From contig JAGIBK010000002.1 in assembly GCA_017744355.1 (NCBI GenBank), forward strand, positions 107,001-171,000: DNA of 64,000 nucleotides, given 5' to 3'. Below the pieces are notes generated by a model that saw nothing but the letters and a program-made list of their open reading frames with translations, did no database searches and was not told the origin of the DNA. Position 1 is the first letter of the stretch, and the number at the start of each line of letters is the position of its first letter. The translations under genes were made by a program, and so were the position numbers. Shown piece by piece: positions 47,334 through 55,802 of this stretch. The DNA comes from a bacterium. Its GTDB lineage: Bacteria; Cyanobacteriota; Sericytochromatia; S15B-MN24; UBA4093.

Positions 47334-47873
47334 TTAGAGAAGGGGCTTGATGTCCTTCATGAAGGCGGCCTTGATGCCTTCTTCGGTCTGGGCGGGCAAG
47401 CCGACGTACTTCTTCACGATGCGGCCCTCGCGGTCGATGACGAAGGTGGTGGGGATGCCGCGGATCCCGCCGTAGGCGCTCGCAACCTCGTCGTTGCCGA
47501 TCACGACGGGGTAGTTCATCTTGTTGTCCTTGACGAAGGGGGAAACGACCTTGTCGCCCTCGCGATCGAGCGAGATGCCAATGATCTCGACGCCCTTGCC
47601 CTTCATCTCGTCGTACATCTCGATGAAGTGCGGGATCTCGGCGCGGCAGGGCGGGCACCAGGTGGCCCAGAAGTTCACGATGCGCACCTTGCCCTTGAAG
47701 TCGGACAGGCGCACGGTCTTGCCGTCGCCCGAGCGCGGCAGGGCGAAGTCGGCGGCCTTTGCCTGGGCGGCGATGGCCGGGGCTTCGGCTGCGGGGAAGA
47801 AGCGGGGGGCTACGATCGCGCCGAGCGCGACCAGGCCAAGGGCGATCGGGAGCATCGCTTTCAACTTCGCCAT
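47334..47873 (-). CDS. TlpA/ResA-like thiol-disulfide oxidoreductase
   Basis: A 179-residue thioredoxin-fold protein anchored or exported by an N-terminal hydrophobic segment (MLPIALGLVALGAIVAPRFF). The active site is FWATWCPPCRAE near residues 67-77, the TlpA/ResA type that reduces apocytochrome or other envelope thiols. The cis-Pro loop GIPTTFVID is intact. It lies 116 bases after the YtkA-like gene, in the same direction as a diheme peroxidase. A role in keeping heme-binding Cys reduced is plausible. Confidence 0.9.
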   Translation of the reverse strand: MAKLKAMLPIALGLVALGAIVAPRFFPAAEAPAIAAQAKAADFALPRSGDGKTVRLSDFKGKVRIVNFWATWCPPCRAEIPHFIEMYDEMKGKGVEIIGISLDREGDKVVSPFVKDNKMNYPVVIGNDEVASAYGGIRGIPTTFVIDREGRIVKKYVGLPAQTEEGIKAAFMKDIKPLL

Positions 47874-47989
47874 GGTGGTGGTTTCTCCTCTGTTTAGGAC
47901 TGAGCGGTCGCTTCCCTCAAAGCTACCGGAGCCCGCAAGATTCCGCAAGCGTCCCTTGCTTGAACCTTTTAGGGGCGCCGGTCCTTTCC

Positions 47990-48448
47990 TTACTTGAGCA
48001 TCAGGTTGAAAGTCGCCTGGTCGCGCTTCCCGTCCGCCGTGATTCCGAAGTTGACGATCCACCAGCCGCCCATCTGGAACTTCATCCCTTCGACGCGGTA
48101 GTCCCCGTTGCCGAGGTTCTGGGTCACTTCGGGCCGGGTGGGCAGGCCGTGGCCGTGCTGGGGCATGTCGCCGTCGACCGTGATCGTCGCGCCGTCGATC
48201 GGCTTGCCTTCCGGGGTCTCGAGGTGGATCGTCCACTGGTGGAGCTTGGAGATCGGGATGAGGGCGGGGTCGGTCTTGTAGGAGAGGCGGAAGGCGCCAT
48301 TCTCGGTGGCCCTGGCCGTCGAGTAGTCCAGGTCGCTCGGCACGCCCTTCATCATGGACATGCAGCCGCCCGTGAACAGGGCGATCGCGCCGAGGGCGCC
48401 CAGCCACTGCCGCTTCGACATCACTTGCTTGATCGTGGTCCGTTGCAT
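47990..48448 (-). CDS. YtkA-like lipoprotein
   Basis: A 152-residue protein. The N-terminal signal has lipobox FTGGC, followed by an immunoglobulin-like beta domain with the segments LHQWTIHLETPEGKPIDGA, MPQHGHGLPTRP and FQMGGWWIVNF. These resemble YtkA/FixH-type domains associated with copper or cytochrome oxidase biology. The start at 48448 has AAAGGA nine bases upstream; an ATG six codons earlier is less likely. It lies 29 bases downstream of the peroxidase gene. His/Met-rich HGHG could bind metal. Confidence 0.78.
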   Translation of the reverse strand: MQRTTIKQVMSKRQWLGALGAIALFTGGCMSMMKGVPSDLDYSTARATENGAFRLSYKTDPALIPISKLHQWTIHLETPEGKPIDGATITVDGDMPQHGHGLPTRPEVTQNLGNGDYRVEGMKFQMGGWWIVNFGITADGKRDQATFNLMLK

Positions 48449-48477
48449 TGCGTGGGGTCCTTTCATCGTGTGAGGTG

Positions 48478-49752
48478 CTAACCTTGCGGGGCAGCCAAGA
48501 GCTCAGCGGGGGTAGAAAGTGGGCCGTCGAGGGCCCGCAGGAAGCGCTCGAGCTGGTCGCGCTCCTTGGAAGAGAGGTGCAGGGGCGTCAGTTCGCTATG
48601 CCCCTGCGGCGCTTTCGGCGCCTGCTCGTAGTGCGCGATCACTTGTTGCAGGGTGTCGAACTGGCCGGCGTGCATGTATGGGGCCGATCGGGCCACGTTT
48701 CGCAGCGACGGGGGCTTGAAGGCCCTGAGGTTCTGGTGGTCGCCGGTCTTCAGAAAGCGCAGGTGAGCTTGATCGGCACTTTGCTGCGTATCGCTGAAGG
48801 GGCTCTTGGCATTGAACTCGTCCGCCAGGACCTGGAGGGCCCCCTGTGCGCGGCCTGTGTCGGCGCTCAACTCGCTTCTCGCCGGCACCCCGGTGTTGTG
48901 GAACTCGTTGTTGGTGAAGAGCGGGCCGCTGTGGCAGGTGATGCACTGCGCCTTGCCGACGAACAAGCGAAGCCCCTGGACCTCGTCCTCCGAGAGCGCG
49001 CCGCGCATCGCCTCGCGATCGTCTCGTTGCAAGGCTTGGACGTATTGGTCGAAGCGAGAGGCGCCCGGCACGAGCTTTCGCTCGTAGGCTTCGATCGCCT
49101 TGCCCAGGTTGGCGAAGGCCCGCGTGACGGCGTCGCGATCCTCGGCCCGCATCTGCGCCCAGTTCGCCTTCGCCGTCGGGTCTTCCACCGGTCCCGCCGC
49201 TTCGGGGAAGCGCGACGTGTCCGAAAGATCGGGCAAGGGCCCGAAGAGGGCTTCGTACTCGGAGCCATACGCGGTAGCGGCCAGGCGGACGACCTGCATC
49301 CGGTTGGTGCCGTGCTCCAACGGGTTCTCGAGGGGGCCCAGGGCCTGGCTCCAGAGGCTGTCCTTGCGCCCATCCCAGAACTGCCACTGGCTGTAGGCCG
49401 TGCCGACGACGGTCATGGTCTTGCGACTGGTCGTGCCGATCCCTTGCGCCAAGGGGAGCCCGTCGGTGAAGTTCTTCTCGGGTTGATGACAGGTGGCGCA
49501 CGAGACGTTGCCGTTACGACTCAGCCGTCGATCGAAGAAGAGCTTGTGCCCCAACGCGCTCGCTTCTGAATTCTGGGCGTAGCGATTCGACGGATTCGGC
49601 GGCGGAGAGGCGAGGTTGCCGATCCAGAGGCTCTTCAAGGCCTCTTTCTCCTCGGGGGTCCATGCATCGGGCTGCCAGGCCGGACACGCGGCAAGGAGCG
49701 GCGTGGCGGCCGCGACGGTCAAGAGCAGCAAGCGGCGAAGGGGCTTGTTCAT
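48478..49752 (-). CDS. diheme cytochrome c peroxidase (MauG/CcpA family)
   Basis: A 424-residue exported protein with two c-type heme sites, CATCH near residue 82 and CITCH near 265, in the order of bacterial diheme peroxidases and MauG. The signal peptide has a possible lipobox LLAAC. Blocks KLFFDRRLSRNGNVSC, QFWDGRKDSLWSQA and PSLRNVARSAPYMHAGQF are typical. It reduces H2O2 or carries out MauG-like oxidation in the periplasm. It leads a unit with the YtkA-like lipoprotein and possibly the TlpA-like protein. The ribosome site is weak. Confidence 0.92.
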   Translation of the reverse strand: MNKPLRRLLLLTVAAATPLLAACPAWQPDAWTPEEKEALKSLWIGNLASPPPNPSNRYAQNSEASALGHKLFFDRRLSRNGNVSCATCHQPEKNFTDGLPLAQGIGTTSRKTMTVVGTAYSQWQFWDGRKDSLWSQALGPLENPLEHGTNRMQVVRLAATAYGSEYEALFGPLPDLSDTSRFPEAAGPVEDPTAKANWAQMRAEDRDAVTRAFANLGKAIEAYERKLVPGASRFDQYVQALQRDDREAMRGALSEDEVQGLRLFVGKAQCITCHSGPLFTNNEFHNTGVPARSELSADTGRAQGALQVLADEFNAKSPFSDTQQSADQAHLRFLKTGDHQNLRAFKPPSLRNVARSAPYMHAGQFDTLQQVIAHYEQAPKAPQGHSELTPLHLSSKERDQLERFLRALDGPLSTPAELLAAPQG

Positions 49753-49888
49753 CAGAAAGGACCATCCTCTAGGACGTGAGTGCGGTGATCGGAGGCGCGA
49801 TGGGGCCATTAAAGACCTTCTAGCCGGCTGGAAGGTCAACGCCTCGCGGTAATTATTTACGTTCGCTCCTGATGACCGCTGGGCCGCT

Positions 49889-51346
49889 TCACTCCTCGTC
49901 GATCGCCTGGTGCGCCGGGAGACGTTCGAGGTCCCCTGGCTTCCAGCATTGGTCGAAGAAAGCTTGCTCTGGGCCATAGAGGTGCAGGACCACCACGAAG
50001 CCGCGCCCGGGCTGGGTCCGAAGCCAGTTGGAAGCGCCCGCTTCAGGCGGGCGAGGGCCGAAGAAGACGTCGAACGAGCCGTCTTGGTTCTGCTCGCGGC
50101 CTTCCCGTGAGCGGATGATCGCAGGGGCATCCCCATGGTCGAGCATGGTGCCGTCGGCGACGTGGTGCACTGAGACCGCCCAGCCGTCCGCAGCCGGTAC
50201 CTCGGGCGGCAAGTGCAGGCGATAGCTTTGATCGCCGCTCAGCAATGCGCCGTCGGCGTCGTGCATCGCGAAGGGGCACTTGCTGCCCCGCCCGAGCGTG
50301 GGCGTTGCCAGCATGGGAGCCGACAAGGCCGCGGTCAGGTAGAAGTAGCTGCGGGCGTCGATCGCCGTGTGATCCAGGGCCTGGAACAGCGCGTCGACAC
50401 TCGAATGAAGATCGAGCCATTGGCGATCGGGAAAGTAGCGCTCATCCGTGAAGCACCCCCGCGTGCGCATCGCGAGGATCATCTTCGGTGCAAGCTCGGC
50501 TGCTCGGGTGAGGAGCCGCTGTCGGCGCTCATCCGGTTGAAACGGCTTGCCTCGCTTGATGCCGATCGAGGCCATCATGCCGCGCAGCAGCCCATCGACC
50601 ATCTCGACCGGCTCATCTTCGATAAAACGCGCAAGCTTCTCGAAGATGCTGAAGTCCCGGGGGGTGCGCAGGTCCAGCGGCGTCTCGGTCGCAGCGGGAA
50701 AGCGCATGGGGCGCCGAGCCTGGTCGCGTCCGAGCAGCGGGAAGATCCGGATTCCATTCAAGGCCTGTACCGGCATGAGTTCGGCACCCGCATGCAAGAA
50801 GAGCCCCACCCCGTAGGTGGCAGCGCGCAGAACCCGGTAGCCCTGAGGGATGTGTCCTTGATAGGCGGGGGGCAGCACGAGGTACAGGCCGCCTTTTCCC
50901 TCGTTCGCGCTGCTCGGCCCGAAGTCGCTGAGGGGGCGTTGCCAGAAGTCCGTGAGCGTTCCTTGCACCCGCGGCGGGACTTGCAGGACCAGGGGGCCCT
51001 CGCGTTTCAGGTCCAGGAAGCCCATCCCCTGGATGCTCCCGGCCTGCGCCTGTCCTAGTTTGGTTGAAGCCCCCGTGCCCTGCGGCCACAGCGGGAGGAT
51101 CTCGAAGCCTTGCCCAAAAGCGCCTTGCAGGGCATCGCGCATGCTGAGCATGTGGAGGGCCGGCAGCGAGAGCAGGAAGATCTGGGTCGCCCGTTGAAAG
51201 ATCAACGCTTCGTAGAGCTGCGTTTCGGTGTCCGCCGTGGGAAAGTCATGCTGAAAGGGCAGGGAGGAGAGCGCATCCCAATAGCCCTGAGGTTCGGCCG
51301 CCATCGAGACTCGGAGACGATCTGCTTTTTCGCTCTGCCTGGCCAT
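49889..51346 (-). CDS. DUF1254/DUF1214 domain protein
   Basis: A 485-residue protein resembling the DUF1254 plus DUF1214 family. The N-terminal half has family-like LYEALIFQRATQIFLLSLPA, and the C-terminal half has YFYLTAALSAPML and YRLHLPPEVPAADGWAVSVH. The family's function is not established. No signal peptide is visible, unlike many homologues. The ATG at 51346 follows a perfect AGGAGG. Monocistronic and upstream of the peroxidase unit, with a 136-base gap. Confidence 0.82.
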   Translation of the reverse strand: MARQSEKADRLRVSMAAEPQGYWDALSSLPFQHDFPTADTETQLYEALIFQRATQIFLLSLPALHMLSMRDALQGAFGQGFEILPLWPQGTGASTKLGQAQAGSIQGMGFLDLKREGPLVLQVPPRVQGTLTDFWQRPLSDFGPSSANEGKGGLYLVLPPAYQGHIPQGYRVLRAATYGVGLFLHAGAELMPVQALNGIRIFPLLGRDQARRPMRFPAATETPLDLRTPRDFSIFEKLARFIEDEPVEMVDGLLRGMMASIGIKRGKPFQPDERRQRLLTRAAELAPKMILAMRTRGCFTDERYFPDRQWLDLHSSVDALFQALDHTAIDARSYFYLTAALSAPMLATPTLGRGSKCPFAMHDADGALLSGDQSYRLHLPPEVPAADGWAVSVHHVADGTMLDHGDAPAIIRSREGREQNQDGSFDVFFGPRPPEAGASNWLRTQPGRGFVVVLHLYGPEQAFFDQCWKPGDLERLPAHQAIDEE

Positions 51347-51557
51347 CGCAACCTCCTGATATGAAGGGTTCGGGGCCATCTTAGGATCCGATGGCCCGAG
51401 CGTCACGCGGCGTTCGGCGTATCGGTATCTCGAGGGGCACTGGGCCTATCGAGACGGCAAAATTACCGTAGCCAAAGCGTTTTCAAGTCTCGACACCATC
51501 CCATACGCTCAGGTCATTTCAACAGACCTCGACGGCTGATCCATGAGGAGGTGCGCC

Positions 51558-51791
51558 ATGGCGGAGAAGGGCGGGGACAAGCTAGCAGGACGCTCGACGA
51601 GAAGCCCGGGCTTGAGGGATGAGAGCAAAGCCGGCGTCGAAGGCGCGCGCGAAGGGGAAACTTTCAGGGGCGAAATCGCGGGGGCGGACGCCTCTCGCAA
51701 GACGAGGCGCCCCCGCTCCGACGTGGCCCCCGAGAATCTGACGCCGGAATCTGGCAATCTGAGCCCAGGGCCAGGCGAATTGAACGACTAG
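51558..51791 (+). CDS. small hydrophilic, probably disordered protein
   Basis: A 77-residue protein rich in Gly, Glu, Arg, Ser and Pro, with no TM segment, Cys or recognisable fold. AGGAGG six bases before the ATG is a strong reason to call it a gene. It ends 22 bases before the convergent small gene. Function unknown; composition is like small stress or hydrophilin proteins. Confidence 0.6.
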   Translation: MAEKGGDKLAGRSTRSPGLRDESKAGVEGAREGETFRGEIAGADASRKTRRPRSDVAPENLTPESGNLSPGPGELND

Positions 51792-51812
51792 CAGATAGTC
51801 CGAGGGCAAAGC

Positions 51813-52031
51813 TCAGCGGGGCGGCGTTCCGATCGGCCTGGTATCCGCGTCTGAACGCTCGGTGGATTTCTGCTCCTCGAGCCCTTCCACCGGCCCCGTT
51901 CGCCCCAGTGCATCGGGCTTGGGCTCCTCGGCTTCGAAGATGTCACCGAGAGGCGGGTTATCCGTCCTGGGATTGCGGGCTACTTCAACATTTCCTTGGC
52001 TCCCTACCGGGTTGTTTCGCAGGCCGGCCAT
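51813..52031 (-). CDS. small hydrophilic, probably disordered protein
   Basis: A 72-residue Pro/Glu/Asp/Gly-rich protein with no Cys or hydrophobic core. GAAGGAG seven bases before the ATG supports translation. Convergent with the 77-residue gene. The sequences are not obviously homologous. Function unknown. Confidence 0.6.
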   Translation of the reverse strand: MAGLRNNPVGSQGNVEVARNPRTDNPPLGDIFEAEEPKPDALGRTGPVEGLEEQKSTERSDADTRPIGTPPR

Positions 52032-52247
52032 GTCGTTCTCCTTCGCTCGGGCACCAGGCTTCCGTGCCAGTGGGTGATTTTGACGCGATCACAGGTTCAT
52101 TCTCGATCCGATTGGCGTCATCGCAAGCGGCAAGAATGGCTCATGGGGATTCTGGACGCGGCCAAGACTGATAAGACTTCTTGGCTGTTTTGCACGTGGA
52201 GAAGGCCTTATCCCCTCCCTTATGATGCTTGCTCGCTTGAGGGGTCT

Positions 52248-52742
52248 ATGACGAAACCAGATGCCGCCCGCTATGCCCTCGTCTGCCTGACGATCGTGAC
52301 GGTTTTGCTCTCGGTCGTGTTCGTGGGCTTGGCGCTTGGCGCCGTCCTGCTCTACCCGCAGGCGGTTCGCTACGCCCAGCGCATGCACCAGGAGCTCGCG
52401 ACGACCCGGGCGGAAACCCAGGAGCTCCGGCGCCACTTGCAAGCTTTGCATGCGAGTGAGGAGCGTCTGTCGCAAGAGGCCGCCCGACGCCAGCTGAGCT
52501 TAGGGCGCGAGCTGGACGCGCAAGCCAAGCAGAGCCTCGCGCAACTCAAGACACTCGAGGGGCATCGTAAGCGCCTGGATGCCGAGCCCGGCGCGAACCC
52601 GCTCGCCAAGCTCGACACCCTCATCGGCCTGACGCGGTTGTTGGCGGATGAGCTGCTGCTCCTCAATCGACACCTGCTTCTCTCTCAGCAAGAGCTGGCG
52701 GTCGGGATCCGGCCTTCGCCTGCTCCTTCTAGCAAGCGATGA
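52248..52742 (+). CDS. single-TM coiled-coil membrane protein
   Basis: A 164-residue protein with one TM helix near residues 10-38 (ALVCLTIVTVLLSVVFVGLA). A long, charged heptad helix of about 90 residues follows (RAETQELRRHLQALHASEER onwards), then a Leu-rich helix. The start at 52248 has GAGGGG three to four bases before the ATG. Longer frames upstream are unsupported. Unknown function; a structural or tether role is possible. Confidence 0.72.
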   Translation: MTKPDAARYALVCLTIVTVLLSVVFVGLALGAVLLYPQAVRYAQRMHQELATTRAETQELRRHLQALHASEERLSQEAARRQLSLGRELDAQAKQSLAQLKTLEGHRKRLDAEPGANPLAKLDTLIGLTRLLADELLLLNRHLLLSQQELAVGIRPSPAPSSKR

Positions 52743-52851
52743 GCTTGGCCCGCGCCTGCTCGCGATGACCTGCTCTCGGCCATTGGAGGCCTGCGGGGCC
52801 CGTGCTAAAGTGCCCGCACCTCGTTTCGGACGGGGTGAAAGGACGGGAAGC

Positions 52852-53697
52852 ATGCGCCTGTTTCACTTGAATTGTGGGACTTGGTGTCCGGCCACGCAGC
52901 CTTTGATCAACGGCACCGGGACCATGTCGCGTCCCGGTGAGGTCGTGTGCCATTGCCTGCTCGTTGAAACCGGCGATGGCTTGGTCTTGATCGATACAGG
53001 ACTGGGGACCGCCGATCTCGCAAACCCTCGCCAGCGTATCGGGGGCCTCTGGACCGCCCTGATGAGGCCGCAGACCGATCTCGGCGAGAGCGCCTTGCGC
53101 CAGATCGAGCGCCTGGGCTTCAAGGCGGATGACGTGCGGGACATCGTCGTCACCCACCTGGATTTCGACCATGCAGGCGGCATCCCCGACTTCCCGAAGG
53201 CCCAGGTGCACGTCTACGCGCCCGAGTACGAGGCCGCCATGGCGCGTCGTAGCCTGCGCGAGCGCTTTCGCTACAAGCCGGATGACTGGGGGCACCGTCC
53301 CCAGTGGCTGCGCTACGAGACGGAGGGCGATCGCTGGTACGGGTTCGACTCCGTACGGGCGCTCTCGGATCGCAGCAGCGAGATCCTGTTGGTGCCGTTG
53401 CTTGGTCACACCCGGGGCCACTGCGGTGTTGCGGTCGATAGCGATCAAGGCTGGCTCTTGCTTGCGGGGGACATCTACTTCCACCACGACGAGCTGGAAC
53501 CCAATGGCCACAGCCCCATCGGCTTGCAAATCTATGAGAACGTCATGCACATGGATCGCAGCGTTCGCCAGGAGAACGTCCGGCGCCTTCAGGCACTGCA
53601 CCGCGACCATGGCGCCGACGTCCAGATCTTTTCGTCGCACGACCCCGAGGAATTCTATCGCTTCGTGCCTCAGACGCAGGCGGCCGAGAGGCGCTGA
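52852..53697 (+). CDS. metallo-beta-lactamase-fold hydrolase
   Basis: A 281-residue MBL-fold enzyme. The metal motif THLDFDHAGG is near residues 101-110 (HxDxDH), followed by the His of LLGHTRGHCGVA and the Asp of LLLAGDIYF; the final His is in SSHDPEEFY. The layout fits lactonase or glyoxalase-like members (AHL-lactonase type QQ enzymes). The substrate is not known. AAAGGA supports the ATG. It follows the coiled-coil gene after 109 bases. Confidence 0.9.
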   Translation: MRLFHLNCGTWCPATQPLINGTGTMSRPGEVVCHCLLVETGDGLVLIDTGLGTADLANPRQRIGGLWTALMRPQTDLGESALRQIERLGFKADDVRDIVVTHLDFDHAGGIPDFPKAQVHVYAPEYEAAMARRSLRERFRYKPDDWGHRPQWLRYETEGDRWYGFDSVRALSDRSSEILLVPLLGHTRGHCGVAVDSDQGWLLLAGDIYFHHDELEPNGHSPIGLQIYENVMHMDRSVRQENVRRLQALHRDHGADVQIFSSHDPEEFYRFVPQTQAAERR

Positions 53698-53720
53698 GGA
53701 GGCGCCGAATCACCGATCTG

Positions 53721-54263
53721 TCAGCTCGCGAAGACCTGGGTGACGAGCAAGTACCCGCCAAGCTTGGCAGGGGGTAGCGATTGGCCTTCGACCTGGGGAT
53801 GGTAGCGCGTATTGGCCGGCAGGCGGATGATGCCGACCCCCAAGCGTCTGAACTCCGGGCGCAGGATGTTGGCTCGGTGGCCGGGGCTCTTCATCAGGCC
53901 GCGGTGGGCCGCTTGTAGGTCGTGGGCGAAAGCCAGGTTCTCTCCGAGGCGCGTGTAAGTGAGCCCGCTGCGCGCGGCCCGATCGGCAAGCGTCTCGCCG
54001 TCGGGGGCTTCGTGCGCGAAGTAGTTTTGCTTCTGCATGTCCAAGGAGTGCGCGCGTGCAAGTGCAGCGAGCCGCTCGTCCCAGACGAGGGGGCGGAGCT
54101 TGGCCTTGCGGCGTTCTTGGTTCACCAAGGCGAGCATCTCGCGCTCGGTTTGGTGTGGGGCCGCGAGCGCTACGGCGGCTCTGAGGGGCGCTTGACTAGG
54201 AAAGGCGCCAAGTGGGCCGAGCAACGCTGCGAACAAGGTTAAGACTTGAAGGCGTTTTCTCAT
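53721..54263 (-). CDS. secreted CAP-domain (SCP/PR1) protein
   Basis: A 180-residue exported protein: signal peptide (LQVLTLFAALLGPLGAF) then a CAP domain with MLALVNQERRKAKLRPLVWD, YFAHEAPDG, GENLAFA and a HRANILRPEFRRLGVG block. This is the YkwD-like bacterial branch. The start at 54263 fits the signal peptide; the ribosome site is weak. The role is unknown and probably in the envelope. Confidence 0.88.
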   Translation of the reverse strand: MRKRLQVLTLFAALLGPLGAFPSQAPLRAAVALAAPHQTEREMLALVNQERRKAKLRPLVWDERLAALARAHSLDMQKQNYFAHEAPDGETLADRAARSGLTYTRLGENLAFAHDLQAAHRGLMKSPGHRANILRPEFRRLGVGIIRLPANTRYHPQVEGQSLPPAKLGGYLLVTQVFAS

Positions 54264-54333
54264 GCTGGCCGGCTTTCTAGAGAGCGGGAAGGCCCCTAGC
54301 ATACCGATTGAATTCTGGCCGGCTGTAACAGGA

Positions 54334-54368
54334 AACGGCGGCCCCGCCATCGTGGCGGGGCCGCCGTT
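54334..54368 (-). terminator. terminator of the LysM-NlpC/P60 gene
   Basis: A perfect 15-bp stem (54334-54348 with 54354-54368), five-base loop, and a short T-rich tail on the minus strand. Confidence 0.75.
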
Positions 54369-54381
54369 GAGCATGAGCGCC

Positions 54382-54990
54382 TCAGAAGAGACGGCGTGCC
54401 GATTCGAAGTAATTCGCCCCCACGAAGGAGACGCGCTTCCCGGTGGTGGGAGCGTGGAGGACCTTGCCGCCGCCCACGTAGATGCCGACGTGGTGCGCCG
54501 GGCTGCCTCGGAACACCAGATCCCCGGGGCGGAGGTTCCGCATGTCGACCGCCTTGCCCATGCGCTGGAAGGTGGCCGCGGTGCCGCTGCGGCCTGCCCC
54601 CGCCATGCCTGAGGCCTGCTGGACCAAGCCCGAGCAATCGACCGGGGCGGGCCCCTTCATCCAGCCGCCGTGGCCGCCGCCCCAGCGATAGGGCTGGCCG
54701 ATGAAGCGCATGGCTTCCTTGACGAAGCGCATGGCCGTACCCGTCGCGCCCTTCACCTTGTCGAAGAAGGATGGGCTGGCTTGTTGCGGGGCCTCGGCGG
54801 CGCGGTAGGCGTTCATGCGGCCTTGCGCGTGCTTCAGGCTTCGGGTGTCCCGCTCGACCTTGAGGGTCTTGCCCGCGAAGATCCGGTTGATGTCGCGGAT
54901 CCCATTGGCCTTCGCCAGGCGCTCCACCGACGTGCCGAAGCGCTTGGCGAGCGCGCCGAGGGTATCGCCGAACTTGATGCGAATATCCAT
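54382..54990 (-). CDS. LysM plus NlpC/P60 peptidoglycan endopeptidase
   Basis: A 202-residue protein. An N-terminal LysM domain covers residues 1-46 (IKFGDTLGALAKRFGTSVER, then INRIFAGKTLKV). A linker follows, then NlpC/P60 with catalytic Cys in VDCSGLV near 117 and His in HHVGIYVG near 165. AAAGGGGG before the ATG fixes the start. Strikingly, there is no signal peptide although its substrate, peptidoglycan, is outside the cytoplasm. Export by another route, or use in a contractile or injection apparatus, is possible. Confidence 0.9.
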   Translation of the reverse strand: MDIRIKFGDTLGALAKRFGTSVERLAKANGIRDINRIFAGKTLKVERDTRSLKHAQGRMNAYRAAEAPQQASPSFFDKVKGATGTAMRFVKEAMRFIGQPYRWGGGHGGWMKGPAPVDCSGLVQQASGMAGAGRSGTAATFQRMGKAVDMRNLRPGDLVFRGSPAHHVGIYVGGGKVLHAPTTGKRVSFVGANYFESARRLF

Positions 54991-55112
54991 CCCGTCCCCC
55001 TTTCGTCGAAGGCCTCCTAGCTTGTCGGCGGTTCGACAGGCGAGATTGTGAGGTTTAGCGAAGATTTGATGAAGGATTAATAGAGGGCCCCCGAGCAGGG
55101 AAGCACGGTGTC

Positions 55113-55148
55113 AAAAGGTTGAAGGCCCCGTCTTTCGACGAGGCCTTC
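55113..55148 (-). terminator. terminator of the tRNA-Arg/tRNA-His unit
   Basis: A 12-bp stem with one mismatch (55121-55132 with 55137-55148), loop TTTC, followed on the minus strand by TTTT. Confidence 0.75.
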
Positions 55149-55152
55149 GAGG

Positions 55153-55226
55153 GGTGGATGATGGGAATCGAACCCACGTATGCTGGGACCACAACCCAGT
55201 GCCTTAACCACTTGGCGACACCCACC
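55153..55226 (-). tRNA. tRNA-His, anticodon GTG
   Basis: Minus-strand cloverleaf with the extra 5' G-1 opposite C73 typical of tRNA-His, acceptor GTGGGTG with CATCCAC, anticodon arm CTGGG-TTGTGGT-CCCAG. CCA is not encoded. Confidence 0.95.
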
Positions 55227-55247
55227 ACGGTGTTTCAGAGAATACGC

Positions 55248-55323
55248 TGGCGCGCCCGGCTGGATTCGAACCAGCGGCCAGCCGCTTAGAAGGCGGCTGC
55301 TCTATCCCCTGAGCTACGAGCGC
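55248..55323 (-). tRNA. tRNA-Arg, anticodon TCT
   Basis: Minus-strand cloverleaf: acceptor GCGCTCG with CGGGCGC, anticodon arm GCCGC-CTTCTAA-GCGGC, encoded CCA. It is 21 bases upstream of tRNA-His and behind a near-consensus promoter, so the two are co-transcribed. Confidence 0.95.
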
Positions 55324-55343
55324 AGAAGCGAATCGAGGATTTA

Positions 55344-55372
55344 AATATAGCTTATCCTGGGTGGGCTGTAAA
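55344..55372 (-). promoter_or_regulatory. tRNA operon promoter
   Basis: Minus-strand TTTACA (55372-55367), 17-base spacer, TATATT (55349-55344), about 20 bases before tRNA-Arg. Confidence 0.75.
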
Positions 55373-55439
55373 GTCCCCCGCTTGATGAAATTTCGGTTTC
55401 AGTCCTCTCGGCCCGCGCAGCGCGGCCTGGGGCGGTCCT

Positions 55440-55468
55440 TTGACACCCCCCGGGGGATGGGTTAGAGT
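55440..55468 (+). promoter_or_regulatory. promoter of bolA-grx
   Basis: TTGACA (55440-55445), 17-base spacer, TAGAGT (55463-55468). Confidence 0.55.
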
Positions 55469-55540
55469 TGAAGCCAACTAATAAGACCGGATTTGTCCGA
55501 TTCACCCTCGGACCCTGTTGAGGAGCGAAAAACGCCGCCA

Positions 55541-55774
55541 ATGATCACGCCCGAGCACCTGACCCAGTACATCCTCCAGGCCATGCCCGACGCCGAGGTG
55601 ACGGTGACCGACAAGACGGGCACTTCCGACCACTTCATCCTGCGGATCGTCTCCGACGCCTTCGCGGGCAAGAACCCGCTCGATCGTCAGCGCCTGGTCT
55701 ACCAGGTCCTGAACGAGCCCATGAGCGACGGGCGCATCCATGCGCTCGAGATCCGCACCGAGACCAAGTCCTAA
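55541..55774 (+). CDS. BolA family protein
   Basis: A 77-residue BolA-like protein: MITPEHLTQYILQAMPDAEV, then HFILRIVSDAFAGKNPLDRQ containing the invariant fold core, with ALEIRT at the end. BolA proteins bind monothiol glutaredoxins through a shared [2Fe-2S] cluster; here the partner gene follows after 28 bases. The His used as cluster ligand (SDHF) is present. The start at 55541 fits the family, though AGGAG is unusually far (about 16 bases). Likely roles are Fe-S delivery or iron sensing. Confidence 0.92.
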   Translation: MITPEHLTQYILQAMPDAEVTVTDKTGTSDHFILRIVSDAFAGKNPLDRQRLVYQVLNEPMSDGRIHALEIRTETKS

Positions 55775-55802
55775 GTCCCCCTTTCCAGCAAGAGGAGATC
55801 CC

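Noticed and set aside
52161..52190. Weak terminator-like hairpin (7-bp stem, 11-base loop, T-rich tail)
   Set aside because: No plus-strand gene ends before it and the stem is short; probably chance.
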